64,000 nucleotides of DNA from assembly GCF_000149955.1 (NCBI RefSeq), contig NC_030993.1:2561544-2625543 (forward strand), given 5' to 3'. The stretch is from Fusarium oxysporum f. sp. lycopersici 4287 (Eukaryota; Ascomycota; Sordariomycetes; Hypocreales; Nectriaceae). Below are positions 1 to 11,461 of the stretch, in pieces (positions within the stretch are counted from its first letter, which is position 1; every line of letters begins with the position of its first letter). The translations under genes and the position numbers were made by a program. The notes under the pieces were generated by a model that was not told where the DNA came from, made no database searches, and saw only the letters and a list, made by a program, of their open reading frames with translations.

Positions 1-882
1 GCCGACGGTGATCTTCTCATCGTCGCACAAGAGGGCGCTCTTGATATCCGCACCGAGTTCGGTTGGCTTCTTGTTCGACCCATGGAAATTGCTGTCATCC
101 CCCGAGGCGTCAAGTACCAAGTCCATCTTCCCTCCGGCCCAGCCCGTGGTTATGCTCTTGAGCTTTATCAAGGTCACTTCAACCTCCCTGAGCTTGGCCC
201 AATTGGTTCAAACGGCCTTGCCAATGCTCGTGACTTCCAGTCTCCCGTTGCTTGCTTCTCTGAAGACTTTGGAGCTACTGCTTCTGAGGGGTCTAGCAAG
301 TATACTGTTTCCGTCAAGTTCAACAATAACCTCTTCAAGACTGTGCAAGCTCATACTCCCTTCGATGTGGTAGCCTGGCATGGAAATTACTATCCTTACA
401 AGTACGACCTCGGGCGCTTCAACACTATCGGCACTATCTCCTTCGATCATCCTGACCCATCTATCTTCACCGTTCTCTCAGCACCAACCAACACTCCTGG
501 TACAGCAGTAGCCGACTTTGTAATCTTCCCACCACGCTGGCTCGTCGGTGAAGATACGTTCCGACCACCGTGGTATCACCGAAACACGATGAGCGAGTTC
601 ATGGGTCTGATCCAAGGTGGTTACGATGCCAAGAAGGGCGGCGCAGGTGGTTTTGTCCCCGGTGGTGCAAGTCTTCACAACGTCATGAGCGGTCACGGCC
701 CTGACGCAGAGAGCACAGAGGGTGCCAGGAACGCAGAGCTTAAGCCCGCCAAGGTTGGAACAGGAAGTTGTGCGTTTATGTTTGAGAGTTGTTTGATGGT
801 TGGTGTTACGCAGTGGGGATTGAGAACGTGTCAAAAGGTCCAGGAGGGATATAACGAGGAGAGTTGGGGGTGGTGTTGTTAA
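1..882 (+). CDS. hmgA: Homogentisate 1,2-dioxygenase, 3' part (5' end outside window)
   Basis: Frame 1 is open from base 1 to the TAA at 880-882 and gives the last 293 residues of an enzyme of about 450-480 residues. Homogentisate dioxygenase opens the aromatic ring of homogentisate to maleylacetoacetate in cytosolic phenylalanine/tyrosine breakdown. Family signatures are clear: [15 protein letters not shown] holds a His and a Glu of the Fe(II) site, and [11 protein letters not shown] holds the next His ligand. The tail FMFESCLM...TQWG is also typical. The last residues (EESWGWCC) are a little unusual but the stop is clean. No intron is seen in this part. It converges with the GNAT gene, with only 144 bp between the stop codons. 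Identification is very secure; the N-terminal part cannot be judged here. Confidence 0.95.
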   Translation, partial: ADGDLLIVAQEGALDIRTEFGWLLVRPMEIAVIPRGVKYQVHLPSGPARGYALELYQGHFNLPELGPIGSNGLANARDFQSPVACFSEDFGATASEGSSKYTVSVKFNNNLFKTVQAHTPFDVVAWHGNYYPYKYDLGRFNTIGTISFDHPDPSIFTVLSAPTNTPGTAVADFVIFPPRWLVGEDTFRPPWYHRNTMSEFMGLIQGGYDAKKGGAGGFVPGGASLHNVMSGHGPDAESTEGARNAELKPAKVGTGSCAFMFESCLMVGVTQWGLRTCQKVQEGYNEESWGWCC

Positions 883-1026
883 TCATTGGAAGATGCCCCA
901 AGGATTGAAGGTGAAGCCTCATACCCTGTAAGAAACAAAATTGGCGACGAGATTGGGCGCGAGTAACGATGAGCAAATTGTCATACAATATGAGACATTT
1001 TCTATTCTATTTCATTCGCTTTGGTT

Positions 1027-1737
1027 TTAGATGCCTGTTCTTAGAACGACATTGGATGGCAAGTCCCTACCCTTGAACTCATAATCCATGTTATAGACCG
1101 TCTCAGGACCCTCTTGCTTAAAGCCCAACTTCAAATACACCGACCTTCCCATGGTCGATCCCTCAGTAACGCACTCCAAATTCCTTCTCTTGGCCTCATC
1201 AAGGCCATATTGCACCATCTTAGACGCAAGCCCCCTTTTCTGAAACTTTGGATCAACAGCACAAAGATCCATTACAAAAACTGCAGGGGGAGATGCCTCA
1301 GCTTTCTCGTTGATGATCTCAATTCGTCGTCCAAAGAGTGACTTATCCGCCTGAGCAAGAAATCTCTGCTCCTTTTCGTTTCCAGGGTACAACATCTTGA
1401 AATAACCCGATGCTTGAAGATCACTGGGGGGATTGCCATAGCCTGGAACAACAGAGGCTTGCTCCCATATAGCGAGGCCAGCGATGGTGTTGTCGATGGT
1501 GGCTTTTACAAAGATGGTGTTGGGTTGACCGTCCTGGTTCATGGTGATGTGTGAAAAGCGATCAACTAGACGTTGAGTACCGACTCTTTCACCCTCAGGC
1601 GTATCCCAGCCTGGGTTGAAGGCCATCCAGATGGCATCACGGGTTTGGTGGCCAAATGCATTAGCGACGGCTCTGAAAGCCTGCGTGAAGTCGCCGGGAT
1701 TGGTGATTGGCTCGACTCGGATATCTGAGGACGACAT
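1027..1737 (-). CDS. GNAT-family N-acetyltransferase
   Basis: A 236-residue protein starting at MSSSDIRVEP (ATG 1737-1735). An upstream in-frame ATG at 1776 would add 13 residues, but the shorter start fits the fold better. The C-terminal half has the acetyl-CoA binding pattern of GNAT proteins: a strand (VFVMDLCAVDP) then FQKRGLASKMVQYGLDEA, matching Q/RxxGxG/A, then GRSVYLKLGFKQEG, the usual end of the fold. The family moves an acetyl group from acetyl-CoA to an amine; the substrate here cannot be told. It resembles the many small fungal acetyltransferases of secondary or detoxifying metabolism. No introns. The gene points toward the homogentisate dioxygenase gene. Confidence 0.85.
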   Translation of the reverse strand: MSSSDIRVEPITNPGDFTQAFRAVANAFGHQTRDAIWMAFNPGWDTPEGERVGTQRLVDRFSHITMNQDGQPNTIFVKATIDNTIAGLAIWEQASVVPGYGNPPSDLQASGYFKMLYPGNEKEQRFLAQADKSLFGRRIEIINEKAEASPPAVFVMDLCAVDPKFQKRGLASKMVQYGLDEAKRRNLECVTEGSTMGRSVYLKLGFKQEGPETVYNMDYEFKGRDLPSNVVLRTGI

Positions 1738-1776
1738 TTTGATGGTGAGATTGTGAGTTTTTGGTCTCGTGAACAA

Positions 1777-2328
1777 TGAGAAGAAGTGAGAGGGGGGAAG
1801 AAGTATTTATACGCTCAGCGGATAAATATGAGAAATTGTTTCACTACGATTGAGGTATTAGTTCTCTTGAATGCATGATACTTGATCCACTTCTCTTCAA
1901 AGCATAGCCCCGTGGGGTTCTACTATGGAGTCGTCCAAGAAAATGGTGAACAATCCGAAATAAACTAGCGGCTTTATAGAAAAATAGGGTAATTTTATGG
2001 TTATTTATGATGAGTTCATGCATTGTGCTCTAATCTTAGTGGTCAGTTTAGGATACTATCCTAAACTTAGGTGACCTCTGTTCGGCGTGAGTCACTATGT
2101 TCTGAAGGTCTTGATACACAGCTATAACGGTTGAAAGGGCCTCTCACTTCGGGTTTAGTTGGTATTCACACGACTGTTTCCGCTGTCATAATTGGCCTTG
2201 TCAATCATCAGAGCTAGTATGAGAATAGTCAATCTTTTACATATCCAAAACTCGTTTCTAGACGGAACCATTCAACTCCAATCATCTCCAACACGATAAC
2301 AACCAACAACTTCAAGTCTTTCGTCCCA
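1777..2328. other. Intergenic region with a perfect palindrome
   Basis: This holds the promoter of the GNAT gene and the 3' flank of the ankyrin gene. No coding frame is supported. At 2045-2067 there is a perfect inverted repeat with 11-bp arms and a single-base centre (AGTTTAGGATA/TATCCTAAACT). The overlapping 13-mer CCTAAACTTAGGT (2060-2072) recurs at 46158-46170. Confidence 0.6.
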
Positions 2329-5300
2329 CTAATAATCAGAATCATAGTTGTTGCCCCAGCCTCCTCCACTGTATTGTCCACTGGTAGCCTGCTGATCCTG
2401 TTCATCGCTGCTATAGCCATTATTTATGTCTTGATCACTCTCAACCTCTTGGTCACTGTCGTAATTACCAGATCTGTGCCCAACTTGTTGCCCTTCATCT
2501 TCAGAATCGTGTTGCTGAGTTGCTTGTTGTTGATGCTGCCCACGATGGTAACCCTGCTGCTGGTACTGTTGTTGATAGGGCTCTTCTTCAGACTCGCTTT
2601 GTTCAGGCGCTTGATTTTGCTGATGCCCACCATAGTAGTCCTGCTGCTGTTGTTGCTGCTGGGTCTGGAAATTCTGTGGCTCATCCTCTTCCGATTCAAT
2701 TTGATCAGCGACTTGATTGTGTTGATTGTAGCAACCTTGCTGTTGATACTGTTGGTGAAAAGCTTGTGGTTCGTCCTCTTCTGACTCGCTTTGCTGAGCT
2801 ACCTGTTGCTGATATTGACCATTGAAATAACCTTGTTGCTGATACTGAGATTGGAAACTTGGCTGGGCATCTTCCTCAGACTCAGGTTCTTCAGGTATGG
2901 GTTGTTGGTATTGTTCATTGAAGTACCCTTGTTGTTGATACTGCTGGTTGGCGTAACTCTGGTGCTGAAATCCCATAGACTGAACCGAATCGTCGAGGTC
3001 ATCCTCGGATTCATTGTTAACAGACTCTTTCTCGTCAGATTCGGAGACTTCTCCAGCACTAGCTTGGCCTGGGTCTGTGTTGAGGTCACTATCCGACTCA
3101 GCTTGCAAGTCGCGAGCACCAACATCCTCTGCTTCTGAAGCTTCACTATCTGTAAAATCGGCGGACATGTATGGGCTATCCAGATCAATTTCATCAGAGT
3201 CCGAGTCTTCATGAATCGATTCTGCGTCTGACTCTCCCCAATCCGAGATCTCATCATCGGATGAAGCTTGCCCTCCAGAAACCTCGGAGTCTGAAAGCTC
3301 ATACTCTTCATCGGACAAAAAGCCATCAGAGCCACTGTCGCTGATAGAGTTGGCTTCGTCTTCAGACTCGGAAAACTCTTCAGAATGATTTGAAAACTCC
3401 ACATGTGTTTCCAGTTCCCGATCAGAGTCATATGTAGATTGCTGGCTCATACCTGCATCCATGTGGATGTAGCTGCTATCATCGGTGATGCTTGGATTAG
3501 AGTAATTTTCACGAATCTCGGAAGACAGGAAATAACCACCACTAGCTCCAGCCAAGACGCCAACGCCGGCAGCTGCAGCCATCTTGCCACTGGACATACT
3601 ACTCGTACCCGTCTGTTGTGTGTTTGGGTCGTAGCTGTTTGTAAATTCTCTGGTTGACGTAAAAGTTGAGGTTTGCGTCTGTTCGCCGTTTTGTCCACGG
3701 AAGAAGGTTTCAGTATAATGAGGTACTGGAGATATCGTGGAATTCTTGTCGATGTACTGAGGGGGTTTCTGGCCAGAACTCCCCCGTACTGGGATGCTCG
3801 TAGGAGACTTGACACCTCCGGGGGTTGATCCAGTATGTGATGGGATGGGCTTTCTCTGATCGGGCGTTGCCTTTTGAGGCTGAGTAGAGGTAGCAGAAGG
3901 CTTTGCAGGGGCTGCGACAGAAGTCTTCGGGACTGCAGGCTGCTTCTGTGCAGATGTACCGCCTTGGACTGAAGGCTTTGTTGGTTGACTCTGAACTTTT
4001 GAAGTAGGTACTTGAGGTTTCTGTGAAGGTAAACCTCCCTGACCCTGAGACTTTCCTGATGGAGTCTGCGAAGTTCCTGAGGGACCCTGCACCTTTTGTG
4101 CTTGGGGCTCTGCTTTAACATTTTGTGCCTGAGGCTTGGCTGTTTGGGGTTGTACTGCTTCAGTCGGTGTTTGAGACTTGGATGGTACTGCTGCTGGTTT
4201 GGCAATTTGAGCCTGAGGCTGCACATGAGGTTTGGCAACTTGAGGTTGTGTTGCTCCGGGAGGAGCTTGAGCCTTGGGTGGTACAGGGGCTGTGTTTCCA
4301 CTCGGCGGATGAGCCTGAGCCTGTCCTTGGAGCTTGGACATCTGGGGCTGTACTACCCCAGGAGCCGCTTGAGGTTTCCTTGGAGGCATACCACCTTGAG
4401 CTGGAGGCTTTCCTGGTAGAGCTTGTGACTTACTCGTGGGAGTCTGTGCTGGGCCGGCAGGGATATGCGGCTTGCTCGGCCAGGACTGTGTCGTACCAAC
4501 TTGTGTCTGGATTGGTACCGGAGGAGACTTTGCTCCTGCTGGAGCTTGCGGTCGTTGCCACGGAAGAAACGAAGATTGTTGAGTGGGCTTCCCAGCCGCT
4601 GCTTGCACAGCAGGCTTTCCTCCAACAGGTTTGCGTATTACCTGAGGCATAGGAGGTTTGGCTGCAGGTACTGGATTTGCAGGCTTCTGATAATGTGCAT
4701 TAATCTGTTGCTGTGACATATTCGGCTTTTGGGACGTGGCTCCAAACGCTTGATATGCTTGTGCTGGTGTATTCTGGCTAGCTGGAGAGGCAGAGGCAGA
4801 ACCGCTGATTCCAGGCTGCCCCCAAGAGTTAAGTGAGGGTACCGAATACCTCTTCTCAAACTGGCTCGAAGGCACTGGGGCTGTGGGTGAAGAAGCCTTT
4901 TGGGCTTGGACGGATGAAAATGGTTGGAACGTTTGGAAGGACTGGGCTGAAGCCGGACTTGCTCCCGGGCTTGTTTGGAGCGTACCAGGATATGGAACAT
5001 ACGCCTTCTGAGACTGTACGGTCTGAGCAGGTGCTGGAGAGCCTGATGCTAGGGAACTGTAAATATCCCAACTTCCTCTCTGTACCCTGGGCGCTTTCGC
5101 CGGAACAGAAGTAGAAGAGGGGCCACCATGATAAGGAGCTTGGGGAAGCTTTGAAGACTGTTCCTTGGCTTTGGAATCTGAAACACTTCCACTTCCACTC
5201 CCGCTGGGGATCCGAGGAGGTTGGTAACTCGTGAATGAGGAAAGTGGTCTAGATTGCTGCGTCCCTGGCTTTACTGATGCTACCATAGAGCTACTGAGGG

Positions 5301-8300
5301 TAGTCATCTGGTTTCCTTGCACTCCCGTAGAGACCTTCGGCACTGAGTTGCTAGGGGCTAAAGGAGCGGATGTGTTTGCCGTCGCCTGAGGCCGACTTTG
5401 GCTCTGACTCTGGCTCTGAGGCTTTCCTGACACTTCATTCTGCGGTGCAGGCTTAGGAGGTCCTTGAGCCTCTTGAGGTCTCTTAAGTTCATCAGCTCGG
5501 GCTTTAGGGACACTACTGGGTGTCTTTGAGACGATATTGGCCGGAACCTTGGGAGGCTTTGAAGCAGCATCGGTGTTTGATGTCAGAGGGGCATTCTTAA
5601 CCTTGGAAGGTTTGGCTTTATTCTTCATCTTACTGCTTGCGTCTTTCTTCTTCTCATGTTTGGCCATGAACTCTTGTTGACACTCCTTCCACTCAGGATG
5701 CCAAACCTGATACCTTTTCTGATAGCGTCTGAAGAGCAACGAAGCGATCGATTGTTCTTCTTCGGACAGAAAAGATACTGCTTTCCCTCTGAAAATGGCA
5801 TAGAAAGCGACGGTGTGTCCTTCACGACTTAGTCGATCAAGATCCGGATTCTTTTCCAATAGGATTCGGGTGAGTTTCTCGTCAGACGCTTGAACAGCAA
5901 CCATGATCATGGTGAAACCATACTTGTCCATAGAATTGATATCAGTACCTCCTTCGAGCAAAAGCTTCAAGAGGCTCCCGTGGCGGCCTTGAATAGCATA
6001 TACTAACGCCGTCTGACCGTCGTTATCCCTTGCATCAACAGCCACTCTGTGCTTCAAGAGAAGTTGTGTACAAGCCTTGTTCCCTGACAAAACTGCCTCG
6101 TGGAGAGCTCTTCTGCCGAGATTATCTGCAATATCTGTTCGAGAACATCTCTCAAGCAATGCCTTGACAGCAGAAGAATGATCTCCAACAATGGCAAGAT
6201 GTAGAGGGGTACGACCCTGTGCATTCTGTCGATTGACGTCTGAGCCACTATCCAGAAGCAACTTTATGACACTGGACTTTTCTGTATTCACAGCATGATG
6301 TAGGACAGAGTTGCCATATGTGTCAAGAGCCCTGAGGTCAGCTCTTCTATCAAGCAAAAGCCTCACTGCAGACGAGCTTCCACGAAAGACGGCTGAAAAC
6401 AGTGGCGTGTGCGATTGACCATCCGCTACAGTGATCAAATTCGGGTCACGCTCAAGCAGGTACTTCATGATACTTTGGTGACCTTGAAGGACCGCAAAGT
6501 GAAGAGCTGTATCCCCGCTAACTGCTTGGCCATTTGTCTTTGCTCCCGACTTGAGAAGTTGCTTTGATACAGTTGAGTGGCCATGAAGAGCAGCCAGGTG
6601 TAAAGGCGTCCTCTTTTGGCGATCCTGGACATCAAGGACATCATTTCCAGCTTTTCTAATAGCGACTGAAAGTAAGTGAGCATGGCCATAAATGGCAAAT
6701 AGGTGAGTCCAGGGTGTCCCCTGGAGACCGCCAAGGCCAAGCTTGACCAAGACATTGAGTGTTTGATCCGATGGCCAACCCAAAATCTTCAGGATCTTCG
6801 AGGCTTCTGGTTTTCCCAAGCCTGCAGAAGTGATGTGATAAGACCAGCTAGCCCCTGCGTATCCGGCGAGTCGGAGCGTTGGGTCTGTGCGAGTCATCGA
6901 CTCCCATCTTGGTTCCTTGGACAGGATTGCGAGGTATCGCAGGAGGCAAGTGGCGATGGAATGATGAGCCTGCTGAAGAGGAGAGGTTGTGGTGCCTGCA
7001 GCCTGAGCTTTGTAAGAAAGGATGTCCAACCCCTTCGAGGTAAAGAAATCCGACATGCTGTCATGCATAGGCTTCACAACTTTCTGACCACCCACAGTCA
7101 CAGCTTCAAGAAGACCCCAAGAAGTAGTCTTGATCCAGGATTGAAAACTCTCATCAGAACCAAATCGAGTAAAGTACTCCATCTGTGACAATTCCTTGAT
7201 GGAACCAAACTTAGGGAGGGCATCGAGAGCCAAAGCGACCCGAAGATCAGGCAGACTAAGTGGCCCCGATGACAAGCAACACCATTTAAAGAGTGAAAGG
7301 AGACCATTGCTCCCCTGGTGTGCCATGTCCTGGAAGTAAGCGCCGAGCAAGAAAGAGATTGGCGCGGGTGTAGGCGATGGCTGTTGAACAAGAGATGACT
7401 GCCCAGGTCCGAAGAGCTTGATGTGATTGACGATCAAACGAGCCGAGATGAAAGAAGAGTCGGCCTTAGTTGAGACCAACCGTTGTGTATTGAGGTCAAT
7501 ATTGGAGAGCTGTGCTTCCAAATACCTTCTCAAACTTGGTCCATTCTTTTCGTCAACTTGAATACACAATCTAGGAAAAGGATCTTTCATAGGATAAGGT
7601 GTGCTGGAAAAGATGATTCTTAGCCCATGAGTTGTCGCGGGATCCTTGGTGGGAATCTGAGACTTTTCGACCAACTTGGAAAAGTCTTGCACAAGCTTGG
7701 GAGCCGTTTCGCCTTCCGAGTAATTGAGACCATCGACATAGATGGAGACCGAATGGGTTCTGAGGATCTTTGGAAGAACTTTGATTAGTTCATCGAAGAG
7801 TTCTTGCGCGTTCCAGGCTACTTGTTGTTTGGGAGGTAAGCAAGACTGGATCTTCTCAAACCTGTCCTTGATGCCTTTGAAGGCCTCTGGTGCCTGAGGG
7901 ACTAGTTGGCGTAGGAGGGACTTGAATAGTCCTAGACGTGTTCTGGTCTCGTCTCCTGAAGGAAAGAAAGAGTAGGTCAAGTGAATTGAACTTGGCCCCT
8001 GGCAGGACTCAAGAGCCTGTTTCATCAAAGTTGACTTTCCACTCCCTTCTGAACCTCTCAGCCAAAGCAGCCCGTTGGAAGTCCTCCATTTGGTGAAGAG
8101 AGCTTCTTGAACCAACCATTGACTTTTACTAAGATCTCCAGAGCCGTGGCCAATCTTGCTGTCGGCGATCGAGGGAAACTCAAGGCTCTTAAGGAATTCT
8201 GTGTAATCTATCTTGGCCTTGAGAGGTTGCGAAGGCTGAGCTTTAAAATATGAAGTTAGCAAAGTGTGCACAGATCATACGTATAGCACAAGTACCTTGC

Positions 8301-8608
8301 TGAGAAGTATTTGGAATGCTGGAGAGTCCCTTCTTGTCAAAGCTCTTTGTTTTTGGGGCGTCTGATAATTGCTTCAGTGTAAAGCCTCGCGGAGCGTCGG
8401 CGACAGGCTGTTTCGGCGCAGTGCTCGCATAGTTTATCTGAGGGTTGGATACAGAAACACCAGAACCTGCAAAGTAAGGCATATCGTATGATTGGTCGCT
8501 AAAGTCAACTCTTGATGAGAAAGACTGAGCTGGTGGTTTTGTCGATGAAGACCCAGAGCCGAAGGCCTGGTAGGGCTTGAACTGTCCGGTGGGAGATGTG
8601 AAGCTCAT
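2329..8608 (-). CDS. NLR-like protein: P-loop NTPase, ankyrin repeats, long disordered acidic and Q-rich tail
   Basis: Two exons, 8608-8296 and 8240-2329, joined over a 55-bp intron (donor GTACTT, branch GCTAAC, acceptor AAAG), give 2074 residues. A Walker A loop GSEGSGKST lies at about residues 167-175, preceded by GLLWLR as in NACHT-type fungal proteins; IYVDGLN is a likely Walker B. Ankyrin repeats (TPLHLAALHGH, TALHFAVLQGH, TPLHLAIVGDH) fill about residues 640-900. Then come a P/Q/K-rich disordered part (about 980-1620), a glycine-rich hydrophobic stretch (GVGVLAGASGGYFL, about 1650-1670), a Ser/Asp/Glu region (about 1700-1850) and a Q/Y/G-rich repeat tail (about 1860-2070). NTPase plus repeat proteins of fungi are linked to non-self recognition and regulated cell death. 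A role here is inference, and no HET, patatin or other known effector domain is seen at the N terminus. Confidence 0.85.
2420..2965 (-). repeat. Imperfect tandem repeat encoding Q-rich/acidic units
   Basis: On the minus strand this codes about five units of roughly 30-35 residues. Each pairs a QYQQQGYxxxQ block with an acidic SESEEDEP block. At DNA level it is rich in CAG/CAA triplets, with the longest pure Gln run (seven) near 2645-2665. The pattern suggests expansion by unequal exchange or slippage. It is part of the ankyrin protein's C terminus. Confidence 0.8.
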
Positions 8609-10324
8609 TGTGAGGGGCTGAAGAATGGACCAAAGATAAAATGAATATCAAGAGAGCCGATGGAGCAAGCCTTGGCAGTAAGAAGGGGTCCGCTATATAT
8701 GTGTATGCAGTGCCTACCAGTTCTCCCTCCTATGGGAGAGGCTTAAGCGCCACGCATGCGCGGCACCATAGAGCCACTCCATAACGTGCACCAATATAAA
8801 GTAAAGAAGTTTCAATATCTGAAATGTAGCAGTATCATCCAATTCTCTTACAACTACCTACTCCGTCGTCCTTCCTATTCGAAGTTGGGGGCCAAGTGTC
8901 ACTCCCTATGCAGCAGCCTTATAAACCCTGTATGCGAACCAAACAGGCAAGGATAGATAGGTTAAGCATGTTGAGCTAGCTCAACCTTGTCTATACTCGA
9001 GCGTTTGGAACTACATCTTCCAGCGTCGGTTTACTTCTGCAACGTGCTTTGGCCCTTCTCTACTCTCTCTTATAAAGCCCCGGCTCGCTTATGGTGTTGG
9101 TACACACATTTTGACTGACTAAGGTATTTATTAAATTTGAATACAAGGAGTATAATTACCCGTCAATATTACAAACATTCACAATGTTCCTCTCGGCCAA
9201 GTGTCGTCTTGTCAAGGCTCCAGGTTGCATGGGAGACTTATGTTGGATATCCATACTCCGTACTACAAGGGTTATCTTCCAACGCATTCTCTTATTCGCT
9301 AGCTCGCTCAAAGACTCCAATGAATTTTCAGACCCTGCCAAAAATCAGCATGAGTTTCCGGTTATGCTTACTTTCTCAGAGTATTGTTTCAGGAAATCCC
9401 TGAAAGCCCAGTATTGTATCAACACCACGCGGAATTAAGCAGACCAGGGAATAACAGAAGGCTCAGACCCCGAGGTCTAACAAATAAATATAAGTCTACT
9501 TAAAAAACTTGAAATATTTTATAGTTTTTTATAATATTTTACAAGTCTTGGTATAAACTTGGCAAGTTCTTTGACCCGTTCATCTTCTCCCTCTGATTCC
9601 AGTCTCAACTCTTACAACACCCCGAGCGCACGCCAGGGCAATTGGGGGCCATTGTCAACCTCATTGAGCCATCCTGGAGGTTCTTTTCCAGACAAAGCTC
9701 GCCAAGATTCCTGCCCATGTGTCAATGCGACCTCAATTGCAGAAGCGTGATCCTACGCCCACTTTTTGGGTCGTTTCTCTTCAGCCTTGTGGAATTTCCG
9801 CTCCAATTGAGGTACTAGGCCGAGACGGAATCTGCAAGAGTAAGCACTGAAAGGCTTGGGTCAATTTCAAATAGCCGTAGTGGCGCTTTATATCCGCTTT
9901 CTCAAAATGCCTTGCAGTGCGGTTGCTCGAATAGGTAGGAGATCATATGAAACGGGCGACCCTTCGCGTAACCATCGGCCTGGTCCAGACGGTACTTGAG
10001 TCGTGGTGGTTGCTTGCTTTAGGTGGACGAAAAACATACTAGATGAGGCTATGATCTTCTGATTTTGAGGCCAAAAGGTGCCAAGAGTCCAAAGTTCTGA
10101 AGATAGACTTGTTCTTGGAGGCGCTACTCGACTTCAACATTACTATCTGCCATGGTGTGTCCATGTTGCACTATCTGACCACTAGTCTAGTTAGATCTCC
10201 AGCTTGAGGAACTGACTACCTAGGAGAAGACCAAGAAGTCTTTTTGCCTAGTTTCTACTGGGCTATGATCTTTCCCCAGCATCCAGAACACAATCATCAG
10301 AGACTTCTCATTCCTTACACCTCC
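8609..10324. other. Gene-poor stretch with an AT-rich patch and a decayed reading frame
   Basis: 8609-9480 is the promoter side of the ankyrin gene; the short open frames there have no support. An AT-rich patch lies at 9478-9545. On the minus strand, 9545-9845 reads like a protein interrupted by stops (listed separately). 9850-10324 shows nothing recognisable. Confidence 0.5.
9545..9845 (-). pseudogene. Decayed coding fragment, family unknown
   Basis: One minus-strand frame reads as normal protein for about 95 codons (FRLGLVPQLERKFHKAEEKR... then THGQESWRALSGKEPPGWLNEV... then KELAKFIPRL). It is broken by a TAG and a TAA that could each come from a Gln codon by C-to-T change. It runs into the AT-rich patch. 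I do not recognise the family; a mobile-element remnant or an old gene copy are both possible. Chance preservation of a frame cannot be ruled out. Confidence 0.3.
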
Positions 10325-11363
10325 TCATACAGACTCCCTCCTCCCATCCCAAGGAACGAAGGTTCCGTACATGACCGCCCTCTCCTGATCAGCTTCGTCA
10401 TCCTGAGATTCTACTTTCCATATAACAACAGCTCGGATGAATCCAAAGAGAGCAAGTCCCCACATCATGACATTGCACCCCATCAACACACCTTTGACGC
10501 TACGGCTCTCCTCCTGGAAGCACCGGGCCCAAAGCACGAGACTCGTTAGTGTCGTGGCAGCAAGGATGAGAGACTCGAGATAGAGTAGTGCGACTGACGA
10601 AAGAAGTTTGGCTTCGTGGATCAAAAGACTTGCTGAGCAGAGGAGAAGGACGACGACGAGGGTAGGGTCCGCGAATTTCCAGAGCCTGAGACCTATTAGA
10701 TGTGTTCTAAGGGTCAGTAAGGCTGACTTACCAGTTGTCAAAGTCGTTACCAGGTTCATTCTCCTTCCAGACGGTAACCCACATCAAAGCACTGAAAACA
10801 CCCAGTGTCACCGCAAACTGCAACACGAGCACGAGTCCATGTACCACAGAAATAACAACCCATCTCCCCTCAACCCTCATAATCGTCACAGGGACATGCC
10901 CTCCGTCATAGCTATGCCTCTTGCCATCCGTCCTGGTTGTAGATCCCTCCCAATTTCTGTTCTCGCAATCTCCATCACCTTCATCTTCCTCCTCGCTAAC
11001 CCACGGAGGAAACGGCGTAAGTGGCGGCGAACCACCTCTTTCATGGGTAGTAGGAGCTCGAATGGTAAGTGCTGATTCAGCGCGGGAAGGGTAGTCGATA
11101 CCAGCGAGCGATGTTCCTGGTGATGGACCCGAGCCGGAAATGTCGCGGTGGTGTGTTGCTGATGAGGCGCTTCTAGAAAGAAGGTCAGGGGAAACGAAAG
11201 ATGATCGCATTGATGGTGATGCTTTTGCGGGAGAGGTAAGATTCCGTTGTTGAGGTTGTTGAGCGCGTTCGGGGGAGAGGGAGAGGGTCAGGGCGCTGGA
11301 GCGGTTGCTTCTCTTTTTGCGAAGAGTGCGATTCGCATCTCGAGGAGGGGCTGAAAGTTCCAT
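10325..11363 (-). CDS. Multispan membrane protein of unknown function
   Basis: Exons 11363-10732 and 10685-10325 join over a 46-bp intron (donor GTAAGT, branch CTGAC, acceptor CTCAG) to give 330 residues. The first 150 residues are hydrophilic, Ser/Arg-rich and probably cytosolic. Then come about five membrane segments: WVVISVVHGLVLVLQFAVTL (likely extending on), TLVVVLLLCSASLLI, LLYLESLILAATTLTSLVLW and MMWGLALFGFIRAVVIW. The exon join falls between FDNW and LWKFADP and keeps phase. The layout is loosely like fungal MARVEL-type membrane proteins, but no diagnostic motif is visible. The gene lies just left of the assembly gap and its promoter runs into it. Confidence 0.7.
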
Positions 11364-11461
11364 AGTAGATACTCTTGTGGATAGAGGAAAGGAATGCGAA
11401 AAGAATCGGTTATTTTGGAAAGGGAGAAAGTTGTTGAAGAGAGGTTGGAAGTCGACGATAT

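Noticed and set aside
2374..2825. Hydrophobic plus-strand frames over the ankyrin gene tail
   Set aside because: They are the complement of CAG/CAA and GA-rich repeats, which read as Leu/Val/Ile; not real membrane proteins.
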